Shown: positions 12,678-25,075 of the stretch, piece by piece | Layout of the letters: every line of letters begins with the position of its first letter | How positions within the stretch are numbered: position 1 is the first letter of the stretch | Translations under genes and position numbers: made by a program | Source: Chrysomallon squamiferum | Lineage: Eukaryota; Mollusca; Gastropoda; Neomphalida; Peltospiridae | Assembly: GCA_012295275.1 (NCBI GenBank) | Contig: CM022670.1 | Location: forward strand, 8,866,506-8,930,505 | Direction: 5' to 3' | Length of the DNA stretch: 64,000 bases | Notes under the pieces: model-generated | What the model was told of the DNA's origin: nothing | The model's input: only the letters and a program-made list of their open reading frames with translations | The model's database searches: none

Positions 12678-12694
12678 GTAACAATTGTCTATCC

Positions 12695-13404
12695 GATAAC
12701 ATTACTGCGATAGATAAATTAAACAGTATAAATTAAAATAAACAATGACCGTAATATTTTGTTGAACGTACTATTACTTATTGCTGCCACGGTTATTGTA
12801 ATATTACTGCTATTGCTATTGCTATTACTGTTGCTGTACTATTACTACTACTACTACTACTAAAACAACTGTATAAGCTACTATTAGTATTACATCTAAA
12901 ACAACATCTATAACTACTACTATTACTTGAAGAAGAAAAAAAAAAAAAAAATATATATATATATAAATATATAAATAAATAAATAAAATGAAAATAAGAA
13001 TATGCTATTTTTCTATTATTATTATTTTTTAAAAGAGCGTGGGAAGATTCTCAGCAGGAATGTATTGAAAATCTTTATCTCTAATTACTTATTTCAGCAG
13101 TTAATGGGTGGCAGCTGTTTTATGTTCTTTTTATTCTTCATTGACTTTCATACACCGTAAAAATACTGCTGTATAATAATTATGATATATGTAGATGTTA
13201 ATGCCTCGATATTTCTTATAAACTAGAAACTGTAGAATGCTGACATACCTTTATTGAAAATATATGTAATAAATCACTTCTTTAAATGAATGAAAGAATA
13301 AATTAATAAATGGCTAACGACATTTAAAACACACAGACAGAAAAAAAAAATAATGGCATAAAAAAAAAATATATAATAATAACAATATTATTATTATTAA
13401 TACA
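12695..13404. other. AT-rich spacer with trinucleotide-rich tracts
   Basis: ACT/TAC-rich tracts (12835-12925), A-runs and AAAT repeats. No gene or RNA signal was seen. Confidence 0.5.
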
Positions 13405-13487
13405 CAAGAAGGATGGGATTCGAACCCAGGCGGACAGAGCTCAATGAATTAGCAGTCCATCGCCTTAACCACTTGGACCACCTCGTC
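13405..13487 (-). pseudogene. Degenerate tRNA-Ser(GCT) copy
   Basis: Clearly related to the three intact tRNA-Ser genes and still carrying the CTGCTAA anticodon loop. The 3' acceptor strand has decayed to CCTTCTT, giving a C-C mismatch and several G-U pairs. There is one extra base in the D-arm region, a C-T mismatch in the T stem, and no T-run terminator downstream. It is probably not transcribed into a functional tRNA. Confidence 0.8.
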
Positions 13488-14476
13488 AAGAATGATCGCT
13501 TTAAGGTGAATGTTATTTACAGTTTTAAAGAATACGAGTTATATTCATTATTATCATCACCAGCATCGTTTTAATATTATTATTATTATTATGGGATGAG
13601 AATGGATGCTCTGAGTTTAATTAAATATTTTAAAAAAAAAAAAAAAAAAAAAATTATTATATGAATTCTCATAATATGAATTTCCCAGTAAATTAATTAC
13701 TATTAGTGTTATTTTAAACCTATATTATATAGTATATTGACAGAAGGTAGCACGATGTACTTCTAACACAAAAATAACGTTCACGCGAATTTCGTTAAAA
13801 GACAGGTTATCGTCAGGTGATACCAGAAACGTCCCGCGACAGATTAACAGGATGCTATCAAAACAAAGTTTGAGTAATTTTGACTCGTTTCAGAATCCCG
13901 CATCCTGTCACCAGCAGGACAAAGGTGTCAAACATTGGATCAGTTCGCGTCGAATGTTGAACCAAGTCGCGACGTTTGAGGACCAGCAAACATATTAACA
14001 CCAGTTGTTTTGGTAATAGTATCTAAACAACAAGCGCCAAGGTCTCAAATAGTTCTGCGCATGAATACAAACTGAAGATTAACCACAAGCTGTTTCCACT
14101 CAATGTGTGGCTCGTGCAGCTATAAGATCTTTCTCGGCTCCTCCTCTCTTGTTAAACTGTTTATAATATTTGTCACCAATGTAATGTAAACGATATAACG
14201 TGTTATTTACAGTTTCATATTTGATACTTGAACTGCTGCTCAAGTAGATTTTTTTATTTTTTCATGATATTATTTATTGCTGTTTTTTTTTTTTTTTTTT
14301 TTTCACTTTTCCTTTTACACCTCGATTTTTATTTATTTATTTATTTATTTGTTTATTTATTCTTTTTATTATAGTTATCCTTATTATTATTATTAAAATA
14401 TTTGACATCTGAATATGGAGTTATTTTATTAATTTTATTTATTATCATCATCATCATTATTATTATCATTATTATC

Positions 14477-14512
<36 letters not shown>

Positions 14513-15139
14513 TAAGAATATACAAGTGTAATGTTAACACTGAATAACATACACATATGTACATGCAGAGGAATGAAAAGGAATTGTGTAAAATGCTCCT
14601 AGTTAGTAAGTTACGGAAAGGTCGGACACATTACTAACAAGAACAGTCCGTACACTGAAAAACTGCTTTTAAATTACTCATTTATACACTTATATTGCTT
14701 TTATATCAGGACAAACCTGCTATTAGCTCCTTGATTCGTGTGTTGAAAAACAAAACACGAATATATGGACTGAAATTTTATGTTTGCATTTTAAGATTCC
14801 CTAGAGAAATCAGACAGTAAAACATGGCGTGTCTTTTATGATTCTTTTCCATGGACCTCACACACAGACAACACCCACCTTGTTAATGTGCAATCACCTG
14901 TTTTATAATCCCCCTTTAATTACGTATCTCTGTGTTCCCATCAAACGTGTATGTTGCCGTGTCGTGCTGGGAAAAATAGTTCTATAAATTACTCAGTCTA
15001 TCAACTTTTTAACTGCTTTCCTTTTTCTTTTCTCTTTCAGTTTATTTATTTAATTTATTTAGTTATTATTATTATTATTCTTTTTTTTTTTTTATTTTTT
15101 TTTTTTTACTGTTATGAAAGTTAAACGTGTAACCCGTAT
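13488..15139. other. Spacer with a GC-richer island at 13745-14160
   Basis: The island at 13745-14160 is more CpG-rich than its surroundings. It holds a T-box-like AAGGTGTCAAA (13921-13931) and CAGGTGATACC (13815-13825). The rest is poly-T, ATTT and ATT arrays (14281-14510, 15061-15110). No exon was found; the island may be regulatory. Confidence 0.35.
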
Positions 15140-15221
15140 GACGAGGTGGCCGAGTGGTTAAGGCGATGGACTGCTAATCCATTGGGCTCTGCCCGCGTGG
15201 GTTCGAATCCCATCCTCGTCG
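15140..15221 (+). tRNA. tRNA-Ser (anticodon GCT)
   Basis: An 82-nt gene starting GACGAGGTGGCCGAGTGG. It has a fully paired acceptor stem, anticodon loop CTGCTAA (GCT), a type II variable arm, a TTCGAAT T loop and discriminator G. An ATGAATGG trailer runs into a long T terminator (15230-15243). Its orientation is opposite to the other copies. Confidence 0.95.
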
Positions 15222-15523
15222 ATGAATGGTTTTTTTTTTTTTCTTTAATGCTTCTTGGGTTTCATCATTGTTGCAATATTTCTGATGGCCACTGTCTTTT
15301 GATGTTGATTGATTCTATAAAACATTTAATACCTAATATCGTTACGAGCTCAGTAGTGGTCATCAAAGTGGTTGATACGGACCCTTTGAATCAATAGTGT
15401 AATGTTATGGATCGACAAATGTCAACGGGTCAATAGTAAACAGAGGGTCAATTATGGTAATAGTGTTAACATTATAAGTAACTGGTGATTAATAAGATAT
15501 TTTTATTTTATTTTATTTTATTT

Positions 15524-15558
<35 letters not shown>

Positions 15559-16444
15559 TGTTTTTTTAAATTACTAGTGACTTTATCTGTAAATAGAAAA
15601 ATCTATTATTGAAAATATATACATTTTTAATTTGTTTCACATAATTGTGGATCGATGAAACATCAAATATTCCACGAAAAGGAAAATGGTCTAAAATATT
15701 TGCAGACATCTAGTTTAAAAAATGAAACTAAGGTTAATATTTAATATAATTTGATAACATAACAGATTAGTCGTTTTCGTTCAGCATTTGTTTTCTAAAT
15801 CATCGTGCCTGTTTATAAATCTATCTAAAGTGTCTTTCCCCGTACCATTTCTTTAATGCAACTCTTTTAACTAATGACATAAATTTTCTTTCCGCTTTAT
15901 TTTTCCGTCAAAATAAAATAACATGAAACAGTTGCTACTTTATGGTAAGATTATTATTTACAGATGAGAAGAAAAATAAACAATAAAAAAAAAAAATAAT
16001 AATTCAACTTGTCAAAAACAATGCACCTTAAAGCCCTATATATATATATATATATTATATTATTTTATAATAAAAAAATCTGTATAATTTATTTAAATAC
16101 ATTAAGCTGGAAGAAAGTAACCAAGTGGAGAGATTAAAATAATGCAGCGAACAACTTCAAACGATTAGCTGTTGAAAGAAGCCCACGAACAACACGTTGT
16201 GTCGAGTCAAAGAAAGAATGCAGTAATAAAAAAAACAGTTTTCTCTCGTCATTAAAACAGACGATGTGTTAACAACACGGCTTCGGTCGCAATAAACCAT
16301 CTTCCCGCGCGGTTACAGCACTGTCCATTGTTCTTAAAAAGACCATCAAAGGATTACTCTTTCATGTTTTGGGCTTCAGTGAGGAACACCCACGGTTGTG
16401 ATAGCTCCATTAAACTGCACGTGCACAAACATTATGAACAGCGC
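15222..16444. other. AT-rich spacer
   Basis: No gene was identified. It contains a long A-run (15532-15558) and AT repeats, and becomes GC-richer from about 16120 toward the promoter-like segment at 16445. Confidence 0.45.
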
Positions 16445-16520
16445 CATCTACATCCGGTTTACGATGCTTTAAACGGAAGTTTAGTTTCGCGCTCGTGTTG
16501 ACGCAGTCACTGAACCACAG
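16445..16520 (+). promoter_or_regulatory. Possible promoter and non-coding first exon ending in a splice donor
   Basis: A GC-richer segment with two ETS-like motifs (CATCCGGT near 16450, ACGGAAGT at 16473-16480). It is followed by ACTGAACCACAG|GTAATAAT, a good splice donor at 16520/16521. No ATG-initiated frame reaches the donor, so it would be a 5' UTR exon of a rightward transcript. No downstream acceptor was linked to it. Confidence 0.25.
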
Positions 16521-16992
16521 GTAATAATCTTTTATGAGTAGAGAAAATAATGGTAAAAGAATACTGACACAAAATTATAATAAGAATTAAATAAAAGAAA
16601 AATAAAAGAAACCTTAAGTAGAAAATGACATTACAAACGGTTAAATATTTTCAATAAAATTACTTAATAATAAACACATTTTTTTTTTTTTTTTTTAATT
16701 TATAAATAAATTGTTTGTTAAATATAATCTTAATGTTTTTATTCAAGAATAATATTTTGTGATATTTAAAATATTGAAATATGTTTAAAAATTATTACAA
16801 AGTCTAAAGACATCAAAAATGTGTAACCACAGTGTACTGAACAAAATTTTATTTCATGTTTGGATGTAATAAAAAAAAAAAAAAAAAGAATGTACCCATC
16901 TCGTTTATTACGGTTTTTCCTTGAATGAATATTTTGTTCAGTAGTAAGGATTCGTTAGCATTATAAATAACAACAAAAACAACAACAAATTA

Positions 16993-17094
16993 AGAAGAAG
17001 AAGAAAAGGAAGAAGAAGAAGAAGAAGAAGAAAAGGAAGAAGAGGGAGAATAAGAAGAAAAAGAAGAAGAAGAAGAAGAAAAGAAGAAGAAAAA
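16993..17094. repeat. (GAA)n-rich polypurine tract
   Basis: An imperfect GAA/GAAAA array. The Phe-rich minus-strand open frame over it is an artefact. Confidence 0.85.
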
Positions 17095-17415
17095 ATCTAT
17101 TAAAAAAATCAATGACAAATAAAATTAAGTTAATTCTTTTATAACAGATCATTTATATCTGTATCAACAAACAAAATACTTTCAGATAAAAAAAAATATA
17201 TTTTTTATTAACTGCGTCTGTTTTCTTTCCTTTTAATGATTATTGTTTCAAATACGGTCAAGCCTGCAATCCGGATTTCTTAAACTACTCAGCAGCGATA
17301 AAAGCGAGCCGTCAGTGAGTTATCAAACCCCAGTCTCTTTAATGAAAAACTAATCAAAATAAAACCTTTAGCTTTAAGAAGACTCACGGTACTTCGTGAT
17401 CGAGACTATAATTTC

Positions 17416-17428
17416 TGAACTTTGACCT
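17416..17428 (-). promoter_or_regulatory. DR1 nuclear-receptor-type element
   Basis: The minus strand reads AGGTCAAAGTTCA, a direct repeat of AGGTCA-like half-sites with one-base spacing. This is the consensus bound by HNF4/RXR-type receptors. It lies in a GC-richer patch (17250-17530). A 13-bp motif can occur by chance, so function is uncertain. Confidence 0.25.
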
Positions 17429-19138
17429 TTAGCTGAACGATGCACTAAAAGACTAATATTATCCGACGATTCGAAAATTAAAAGCTTAGACAGGTTTCCA
17501 TTTAATTTCAGTTTGGTTACCAGACATAACCGCAAACAGGAATGTTTCGGTTAGAAAGATATAACTATATATTTAAGAATTATTCGTAAATTTCGATAAT
17601 CGAAATAAACAGTATGAACACAGGCATGATATATCTTTCAGAATGTTTAAGTATAAATAAAAAACAAACAAAAAATGTCAGAAATGAGTTAAAGAATTTT
17701 TTTTTCAGTAGGTTTGCAGATTGAAAGAAACGTAATGGTGAAAATTGTTGATGACCTGTTTATGATGAAGTTAGTAGTAGTAGTTATGGCAGTAATAATA
17801 ATAATAGTAGTAGCAGCAGGAACAGTATAATAGTAGAAGCGCTAGTAGTAATAGTAGTAGTAGTAGAAAAAGTAGAACTAGAAGTATTAATAGAAATATA
17901 ATAAGTAGTAGCAGTAGTTAGAAGAGGAAAATGAGCAGTGGTATTACAAGAAGGTAGTAATAATAGATATATTGGTGTGCAGCAGTAAAGATGATGCGGT
18001 TCTTGATATAACAAAAATCCCCAACAAATTATGTTATCAGTTATAGTTAAAAACAGTTCTCGATATCTGTGCACATGTAATGCATCCCCATGGGACAGCA
18101 ATGCATCGTGTCACGTGATAATAATTACCACACGCCACGAGCAATGTCACCAAGGTGATGGATGCAAGGAAAACCACCTGCTGAGATTTATTGAAAACTG
18201 AGAAAGCTGACTCTAGTTATCTCATTAAGGAAAGCTTCACGAGATTCCTCTCAGATGTTAATTAGCCGAACTCTTTCCTAATCACTTTCGGATTAGACAA
18301 CTAAAAATTACAGCCGAGATGTAAAACGTGGAAACGTGTTGCGTCCAAACCGGACCGGATATTACTTGCCCCTGGTAACGTCTTCCAGACGACTATTTTT
18401 CCACTTACAGTTTTCAGCTGATTGTCCTGCGGCGAAACTTCAGTGAAAATAACCTGTTTGAACTTTATAAGAACCCACATTAAGTGGTCGATTAGGCTCA
18501 TGCATGTTATTTTCAGATTTAATTTATAAAAATTAATTTCAGCGTTAAGGTAATGCAATTTTGGTATTATTCATCATAATGAGAAAAGCCGTCTTTTGCT
18601 GCCGAAATTTTCGATTTCGATATTCTTTTCAGTTTAGTTTAAATGTACTTTTAAAGTGTAATAACATCAGCCACAAAGGATTAATATCTGTGACCTGTCT
18701 GTATTCAGTTTCTTATTTTTTTCAGCAGTGCAATAAAACGATTGAGTAAATATTTGTTTAATCAGTTATTTTTAACTGGTGTTACGTATTAAAGTTATGG
18801 TTTTGAATGATAATGACATTTACGAAGTAGAAAACTCATTCTGCCTCTCTCTGTACAAATCATAGGTGAACAATAAACGATCTTTAAAATTCATCTTTCA
18901 AATGGACCACAACAACAACAATAACAACAATAAAAATAGCAAAAGCAACAGCAACAACTAAACTAAAATCATACACTGAACCAAGTGTGGAAAAGAAAGA
19001 TTATCAGTTGTTACTTCGAGGTGTTTTGATCCTGTGACCTCTCGTGTCTGACGTCATTGCCAAATTGTTTATAGCCTTTAATTACCCATAACAAGTTAAT
19101 AACTAGTAATTAATAAATCAAATAAACCAATATAAATA

Positions 19139-19250
19139 AAAAAAAAAAAAAAATAAATAAATAAATAAAAATATAATAAAATAAAATAAAATAAACAATT
19201 AAATAAATAAATAATAACTAAATAAATAAATAAATAAATAAATAAAATAT
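19139..19250. repeat. (AAAT)n / A-rich microsatellite
   Basis: An A-run followed by AAAT and AAAAT units and a pure AAAT run near 19220-19246. Confidence 0.85.
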
Positions 19251-20109
19251 ATCATCACTTTCGTTATGACAGAAAATAATAAATGATCAAAAATAACGTT
19301 AGAAATTAATAAATTCCTAATTACAAAATTTCCTTAAATAAAGATGGTAATCAATCAAAAATTATCTTCTGTCTTATATTGATCTAAAGCTATCACCCTA
19401 CAACGGAATATGATCTTCTCGGAGGAAATAAATAAAAAAAATCCAGAGATCAAACAGAATCCAAGATACGTGCTTTCTTCGAGTAAGTTTTCAATCCGCG
19501 TGTCTCAAACAAACAAACGTAGCGACTCGGATATTGAATCTCAGTATGTCGTAGTCTGTTAGCGTAGCACTGCGACCAGTCTTAGATATGATTAATTGAC
19601 AATAAGAAAGCCTTCTGATCAAATTAGTTTAACAACGCGAGTCCCATTATGCTATTTTATGAATTAATTTATATATAATGTTTGTTTATATACTAAATTG
19701 ATGGGTAAAAATAATAAAACAGCTTTGGCAGCATCAGAGTCTAGTCATCACGTATTGAAAGTTCGTTTTGTTTGAGTTGATTGTTTTATATCGATAACTC
19801 ATCTCACTTTATAGATACTTGTAATTTGCTTTAAATATCGCAGTAACCACCACAACTACTATTAATTTCTGAACTGGTACTGCTACAACCATTCACTGTC
19901 ACTACTTCTACTTCACATCAACTGTTTCATTATTACTACTGTTACTACTGTTACAACTACAAAAATTGATACTTGTTTCTAACACGATACCACAACTTCT
20001 ATTTCGACCAGTTAATATACATTAATGCTAGCAACTATAACAATTAATCATTTAAGGTTCAAAACGGCAGCACAGACATTTTTCATGCTTGACAAAACTT
20101 GAAAAATCA

Positions 20110-20435
20110 GTTCCTGCCGAATGTTTATTTGCGACTGCTGCAGGAAAGAGGCAAATGTCTCTTTGATACCCAATTGGTTTTGTTGCCATTTCGTGACATC
20201 GATCTCGTGTAATTGGTCAGATTACAGAGATATTTTGTCTTTCACCCGCCAATTACGTCTTGTCAATATGATGCCGAGCTTGTGTCTCAGTGGCAGGACT
20301 CTGACATCGATTACCCACCAAACAGAGCTGGAGAGATTTCGAAGGCAGACATCAATCACCAGCATCATAATAGAGTGTCCCGTCATTGTTCCCGGAGTAG
20401 CATCAGACCAAGGTGTAGCACTCGAATCTCTCTGT
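20110..20435. promoter_or_regulatory. GC-richer, homeobox-site-rich segment (candidate enhancer)
   Basis: Composition changes abruptly here. The segment has three CAATTA/TAATTG-type homeodomain core sites (near 20171, 20210, 20249) and a TCF/LEF-like CTTTGAT (near 20160). Two overlapping plus-strand frames (20121-20456 and 20213-20476) stay open, but neither resembles a known protein and both run into a SINE head. A conserved non-coding element is my preferred reading. Confidence 0.25.
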
Positions 20436-20439
20436 CAGG

Positions 20440-20570
20440 AACTGGCAGTGGATTAGTGGTTTGTGCACTGAAGTGAGAAGCTCAAGGTTACAGGATCGAT
20501 GTTCATTAGAGGTCCGTTTGAGTGATATCGCGTTCCAGTTGGTACTCAGAACCAGGTTTATCAAATAACC
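20440..20570 (+). mobile_element. Molluscan tRNA-SINE, head and body fragment
   Basis: Starts with an A-box-like GTGGATTAGTGGTTTGTGCA, followed by 'ggttacaggatcgatgttc' and 'cgttccagttggtactcag'. These are the 5' and middle blocks of the SINE family whose later part is seen at 9190-9345. The 3' part is missing. The assignment is from memory of the family. Confidence 0.5.
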
Positions 20571-21419
20571 ATAATTTCATTCTTGACAACAGGAAGGTGT
20601 ATGTTAAAAAAATCGTTTGCTGACAATTAATAATGAAAATATTACTAGTATTACCACTGCTTCTAGTAGTTCTAGTAAAACAGATAGGACTAATACTACT
20701 ACTATTACTACTAAGGCAAAGTATGTATAATAACAACAACAACAACAGTAATATTAATATTAATAATAATACTTATAACTATCACTTTCACTGTTAGTAT
20801 TACTTCAGCTGTTCCTGTTAATACTAATGCAATAGCAGTGGTAGTAGTAGCAGCAGTAGTAGCAGTAGTAGCAGTAGCAATAAATAAATAAATAAATGAA
20901 TAAAGCAAGGAAGAAATAAAGAAAGAAAGTAAGAAATATTAAACCTCAGATACTTCGTCGATCCTATTTTCTTTCCATCTGTATTCTTTGAAAAAAAATG
21001 AAATTTTTTTTTTCTATAATACTAAAAGCTTTTAAAATGCATGTGTAGCGGCAGCAAAAATCCGTTAAGCTGTTCATGTATCGATAGTTACTTTATACGA
21101 TTTCTAAAACGAACAAAATCCTTTGGCTGAGAGATTGAAAATCCTGTCTTCAGTAACAACTGCAATAGATTTTAGGATTGTTTTAGGATCGCACGAAATT
21201 ACACATCGATTAAATAACGATTTAGAACAGGTGTAGAATTTAACTAATTAGATGTATTATTGTAATTAAATACATTTGCATGGTTGTTTCTATTTAAGGT
21301 TCTGACAAATTCACTTTGTCCTCTGGCAAACGAAAAGCGGATTCACTTATTTGTAAATGGTTTAAGCAGGATAAATGCAATACGTGCATAACTTATATTT
21401 AATTGGAATTGGTCTCTCT

Positions 21420-21518
<99 letters not shown>

Positions 21519-22450
21519 GTATGTTTGCGTGTGGTGTGTCTTTCTGTGTCCCCTCTTTCTATTTCTTTGTCTATCTATATTCCAGCATCTATTTTGTCCC
21601 TCTGTCTTTCTTTCTGTAGTCTGTTTGTATAACTATCTCTGCTTTTCCATCTCCAGCAAGCTCACTTTCTCATTCTCTTGAACTCTCTTCTTTGTCTCCA
21701 TTCCATCCGTCACTCTTTCTCTCTCCTTTGCTCTCTGTATTCTTCTACATAACTTACTCTTCCTGTTTCTCTCTCAACATTTCAGCTATTTCATTAATAT
21801 TTGCAGTTATGTTCGAGTTACTATAATTATTGATGTTAACAGAGAAACTGCATGGGCATGAATCTATTGTTAATAACACAAAACTAATATGCTATTCTGA
21901 AGATAGAAATATTTAATGTGAAGAATTACAGTTAGTTTTTCCCTTGAGACATTTCATCTGACTCTTTCTGTTCTTCTCCAGATGGGCATGGAAGGCCTTT
22001 GTTCTTGAAAACCAAACAAAACCGATGGCAGACAGATATATACATACATAAATTATTTTTATAAATATCCCCAAAATATACAAAAATAATTTGACTATAC
22101 TGTCAGCTTTTTGTTTTGTTTTGTTTTGTTTAAATGACTGAATGAAGATATCTATGAAGGACAACAGACAGGCAAATAAACAGACGAAAATTAATTATAA
22201 ACTTGCTTATGTAGATGAGAACATGTGTGTGCATGCAAATTAAAGTGCTTAACAGATGTGACAATACATTATGTGCGAACTATGTGTAAAGATTCGCATG
22301 TTAATTCAGTTATAAAAGCAGACCCTCTTATAGTTAAGTCACTTTGTCTGTCTGCATTTAAGAATCGGCATATTTCTGTTCTTGGACAGTTTCACCATTG
22401 CTCCATCGTTGTCAGGGGAATCTCCGACTCACAACTTAAAATTGTTTACA
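20571..22450. other. Non-coding, simple-repeat-rich region
   Basis: Includes ACT/AGT trinucleotide tracts (20640-20880) and a long CT microsatellite (21413-21513) with a CT-rich tail to about 21770. A plus-strand frame at 22225-22473 is not recognisable. Confidence 0.45.
21413..21513. repeat. (CT)n microsatellite
   Basis: About 100 bp of nearly pure CT with one interruption. Leu-Ser open frames in two phases are artefacts. Confidence 0.97.
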
Positions 22451-22790
22451 CTTTTTTCCATCTCCTCGTGTGAATCTTTGACTAATGGCTAAAATTCAGA
22501 CTTTATTCCATCTTCTCGTGTGAATCTTTGACTAATGGCTAAAATTCAGACTTTATTCCATCTTCTCGTGCAAAAATTCAGACTTTATTCCACCTTCTCG
22601 TGCAAAAATTCAGACTTTATTCCATCTTCTCGTGCAAAAATTCAGACTTTATTCCATCTTCTCGTGTGAATCTTTGACTCACGAGCAAAAAATTCAGACT
22701 TTATTCCATCTCTTCGTGATTACCAAGTAAAAAAAAAAATTGAACTTTATTCCATCTCCTTGTATGAATCTGTGATTCACGAGTAACATT
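22451..22790. repeat. Compound minisatellite with short and long units
   Basis: At least seven copies of a core reading 'attcagactttattccatcttctcgtg' (some with CACC or CTCC variants). The core is either followed directly by CAAAA (short unit, about 36 bp) or by an extra 'tgaatctttgactaatggct' segment (long unit, about 57 bp). The two long units at the left are nearly identical and the right-hand units are more diverged. It suggests repeated slippage or unequal exchange. Confidence 0.9.
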
Positions 22791-25075
22791 CACACAGCTG
22801 AAGAATTTGTAGACAGGTGTCACTGAAGACCTATCGTCTCTAAAGTTGCAGATCGTGAGTGACACTTGCCTCTGGTTACACACATACACTGACCTAATAA
22901 CACGGCACATTAGTCAATAACCAGTGACACAAGACACATTAAGCCTAATCATAAAATGTGCCTTGGGTGGCGAGTGCCGCTATTATATGCAAGCCTGATT
23001 TGAAAATTCAATCAACATTTATTGGACAATTTCCTCGTGTGGACATGTCTGCTTGTTGAAGCATCGTTTACTGTGAAAATAATCAATTTCATCTAGCTCT
23101 GTACCTTTAATGTTATAATTAAAAAAAATAAAAAAATAATTTAAAAATAAAATAAAAAGTAAGTCAGTCAGTTAGTATGTAAGTAAATAAATAAATAAAT
23201 AAATATTTGACTTTACGATTCAGTCTGGATCATAAGTTCTAGATTTTGGTTCTTAATGAATGAATATTTTAAAAACGTGTCTTTCTGCTAAAAAAAAAAA
23301 GACACGTTTTTAAAAATATTCATTCGTTGGTGGTAAATATTCATTCATTTTATGTCTGAAAAGTGAAATAACACCAAAATCGAGAAACACCAAAACGTAT
23401 GAATCCTGCAACATCGCTGAATTTAAACACATATTAAATCTTGTTTTTTATTTTTATTTATTTTGTATTTTTACTAAATCACATATTTCTCCTATGCAGG
23501 GCAGCACGTACGTCAGAGTTAGAAAACAGCGACTCGGTTCACTGAACAGTACGTCGCGCTGATGAACTAGGCGTTTCGGGCACATCCTCGACAATGAATC
23601 AGGCGTTGCGTCGATAAATAGGAAATTACAGATCAGGGCTTCGCTTCACTGAACTTTGAGCTTTGCCTCAGTGAATAGAGCGTTGCGAAATAATTATCCG
23701 TTATTAAAAGAAATAACCTACGAGCCGCTGAAGCTGGAGCGATGCAATAGGTTTTAATACAAGTCACGCGGCTTTATTCCCTCTGAATGGTTCGGTAATG
23801 ATTCAGCGGCAAACGGGGTGAATTTGTTACGCATGACGGAACGTTATATCGTCCGAAAAGGAAGCAAACTGACTGACATAAAGTAAAATCTCGTGTCAGA
23901 TGGATTGTCGTGGGTCTTGCATTGAGGTTTCTTGATCGCGAACAAAACAGGATTTAACGGCAAATGTTAATATGTGTTTTGTTCAAAAATGCAGCTAGTT
24001 GAACGTTTAAAAAGATTCTTCATTCCAGTTACATTACGGTGTCTTTGAGTTATTAAATTTTTTAACCAACAGTCTTTGAGTTATCATTTTTTAATCAGTG
24101 TTCCGTGATTCCAGACAACGGGATGGAGGAGATTCGTTATTTTCAGGATGCTATAACTTTCAAGAAGAAATGACTTTCATAATCAAAAAAAAAAAAAAAA
24201 AAAAAAAAAAAATCGATCTGCAAAAATCCGCGTGTGGTAAAATATTTCATCACTTATTAATAACAGAATTAATTATAGAATACAACAATGGGACTTGTGG
24301 AACAACATGAATTCTACTGATAATCCACTTTGGTGATAATAAGTGTACAAGTAGCAGGTGAAGTGGTAGTAGTAGAAGTAGTAGTAGTAGTAGTTGTAGT
24401 AGTAATAATAATGTAATAATGTAGCAGCAGTAGTAGTAGTAGTAATAATAATGTAGTATCTGTAGTAGAAATAGGTAGTTTTAGTTATGTGTTATTAGCT
24501 TAAAAAGTTGTAGTTAAAATATTTGTATTAGTTAAAATATTAGTATTAGCGTATTTAGTAGTAGTGATAAATGTGGTATTTAGTATTAAAAATGCCATCA
24601 TTAATACAGCTATAACATTTTCTTTTAATACAAACCTTTATAATATCTCTACTGTCCTTTAAAAAATCAAAAAAAAAAAAAAAAAATGTGTTTGGAAAAA
24701 AAAAAAAAAAAAAAAATGTGTTTGGAGGAAAAAGAACAATAATAAAAAAAGAAAAATAACAGAAAACGAACAACACAAAACCCATCAGTGATGAGATGCG
24801 TTTAATGAAAAAAAAAAAAAAAAGAAAATATAAAAAAACATTAAAATAAAAAAATATATATTAAAAGGAGAAGAAAACAATTTAAAAAAAAATAATAAAA
24901 AATATAAGAAAACATAAAAGAAAAGAAATAAAAGAAAACATAAAAAAAAAAAAAAACAAAAAAAAAAGAAAAAAAAAAGAAGAAAAAGGACAAAAGTAAC
25001 AACACAAAATCCAGGCATGGTTATTAACAAAGACTTTTTAAAAATTAGTTTTTATCCCTTCGGCGTTTCCTGCGT
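22791..25075. other. Mostly AT-rich, with a GC-richer island at 23500-23930
   Basis: Outside the hairpin (23258-23325), the sequence is A-runs and GTA/TAG repeats (24365-24450). The GC-richer island at 23500-23930 contains a loosely repeated pattern of TGAA-x-AGGCGTT-like blocks (23565, 23592, 23670). No gene is visible. Confidence 0.4.
23258..23325. repeat. Near-perfect long hairpin (inverted repeat)
   Basis: Arm 1 at 23258-23282 and arm 2 at 23300-23325 are reverse complements except for a single A/T length difference. They enclose a short A-rich loop. Arms contain AAAACGTGTCT / AGACACGTTTTT. No transposase, terminal duplication or miRNA-like mismatch pattern was evident. Confidence 0.8.

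Larger units (their letters stand above)
16521..20109. other. AT-rich region, no gene identified
   Basis: Contains A-runs, a GAA-rich tract (16993-17094), TAG/GTA trinucleotides (17770-17900) and AAAT arrays (19139-19250). A somewhat GC-richer patch lies at 17250-17530 and another at 18230-18560. Open frames of 60-105 codons follow the simple repeats or lack coding features. Confidence 0.45.

Noticed and set aside
20121-20476. Two overlapping plus-strand frames (111 and 87 codons)
   Set aside because: Different phases, both ending in a tRNA-SINE; the segment is better explained as a GC-richer regulatory island.
22225-22473. 82-codon plus-strand frame
   Set aside because: No motif and it runs into the minisatellite at its end.
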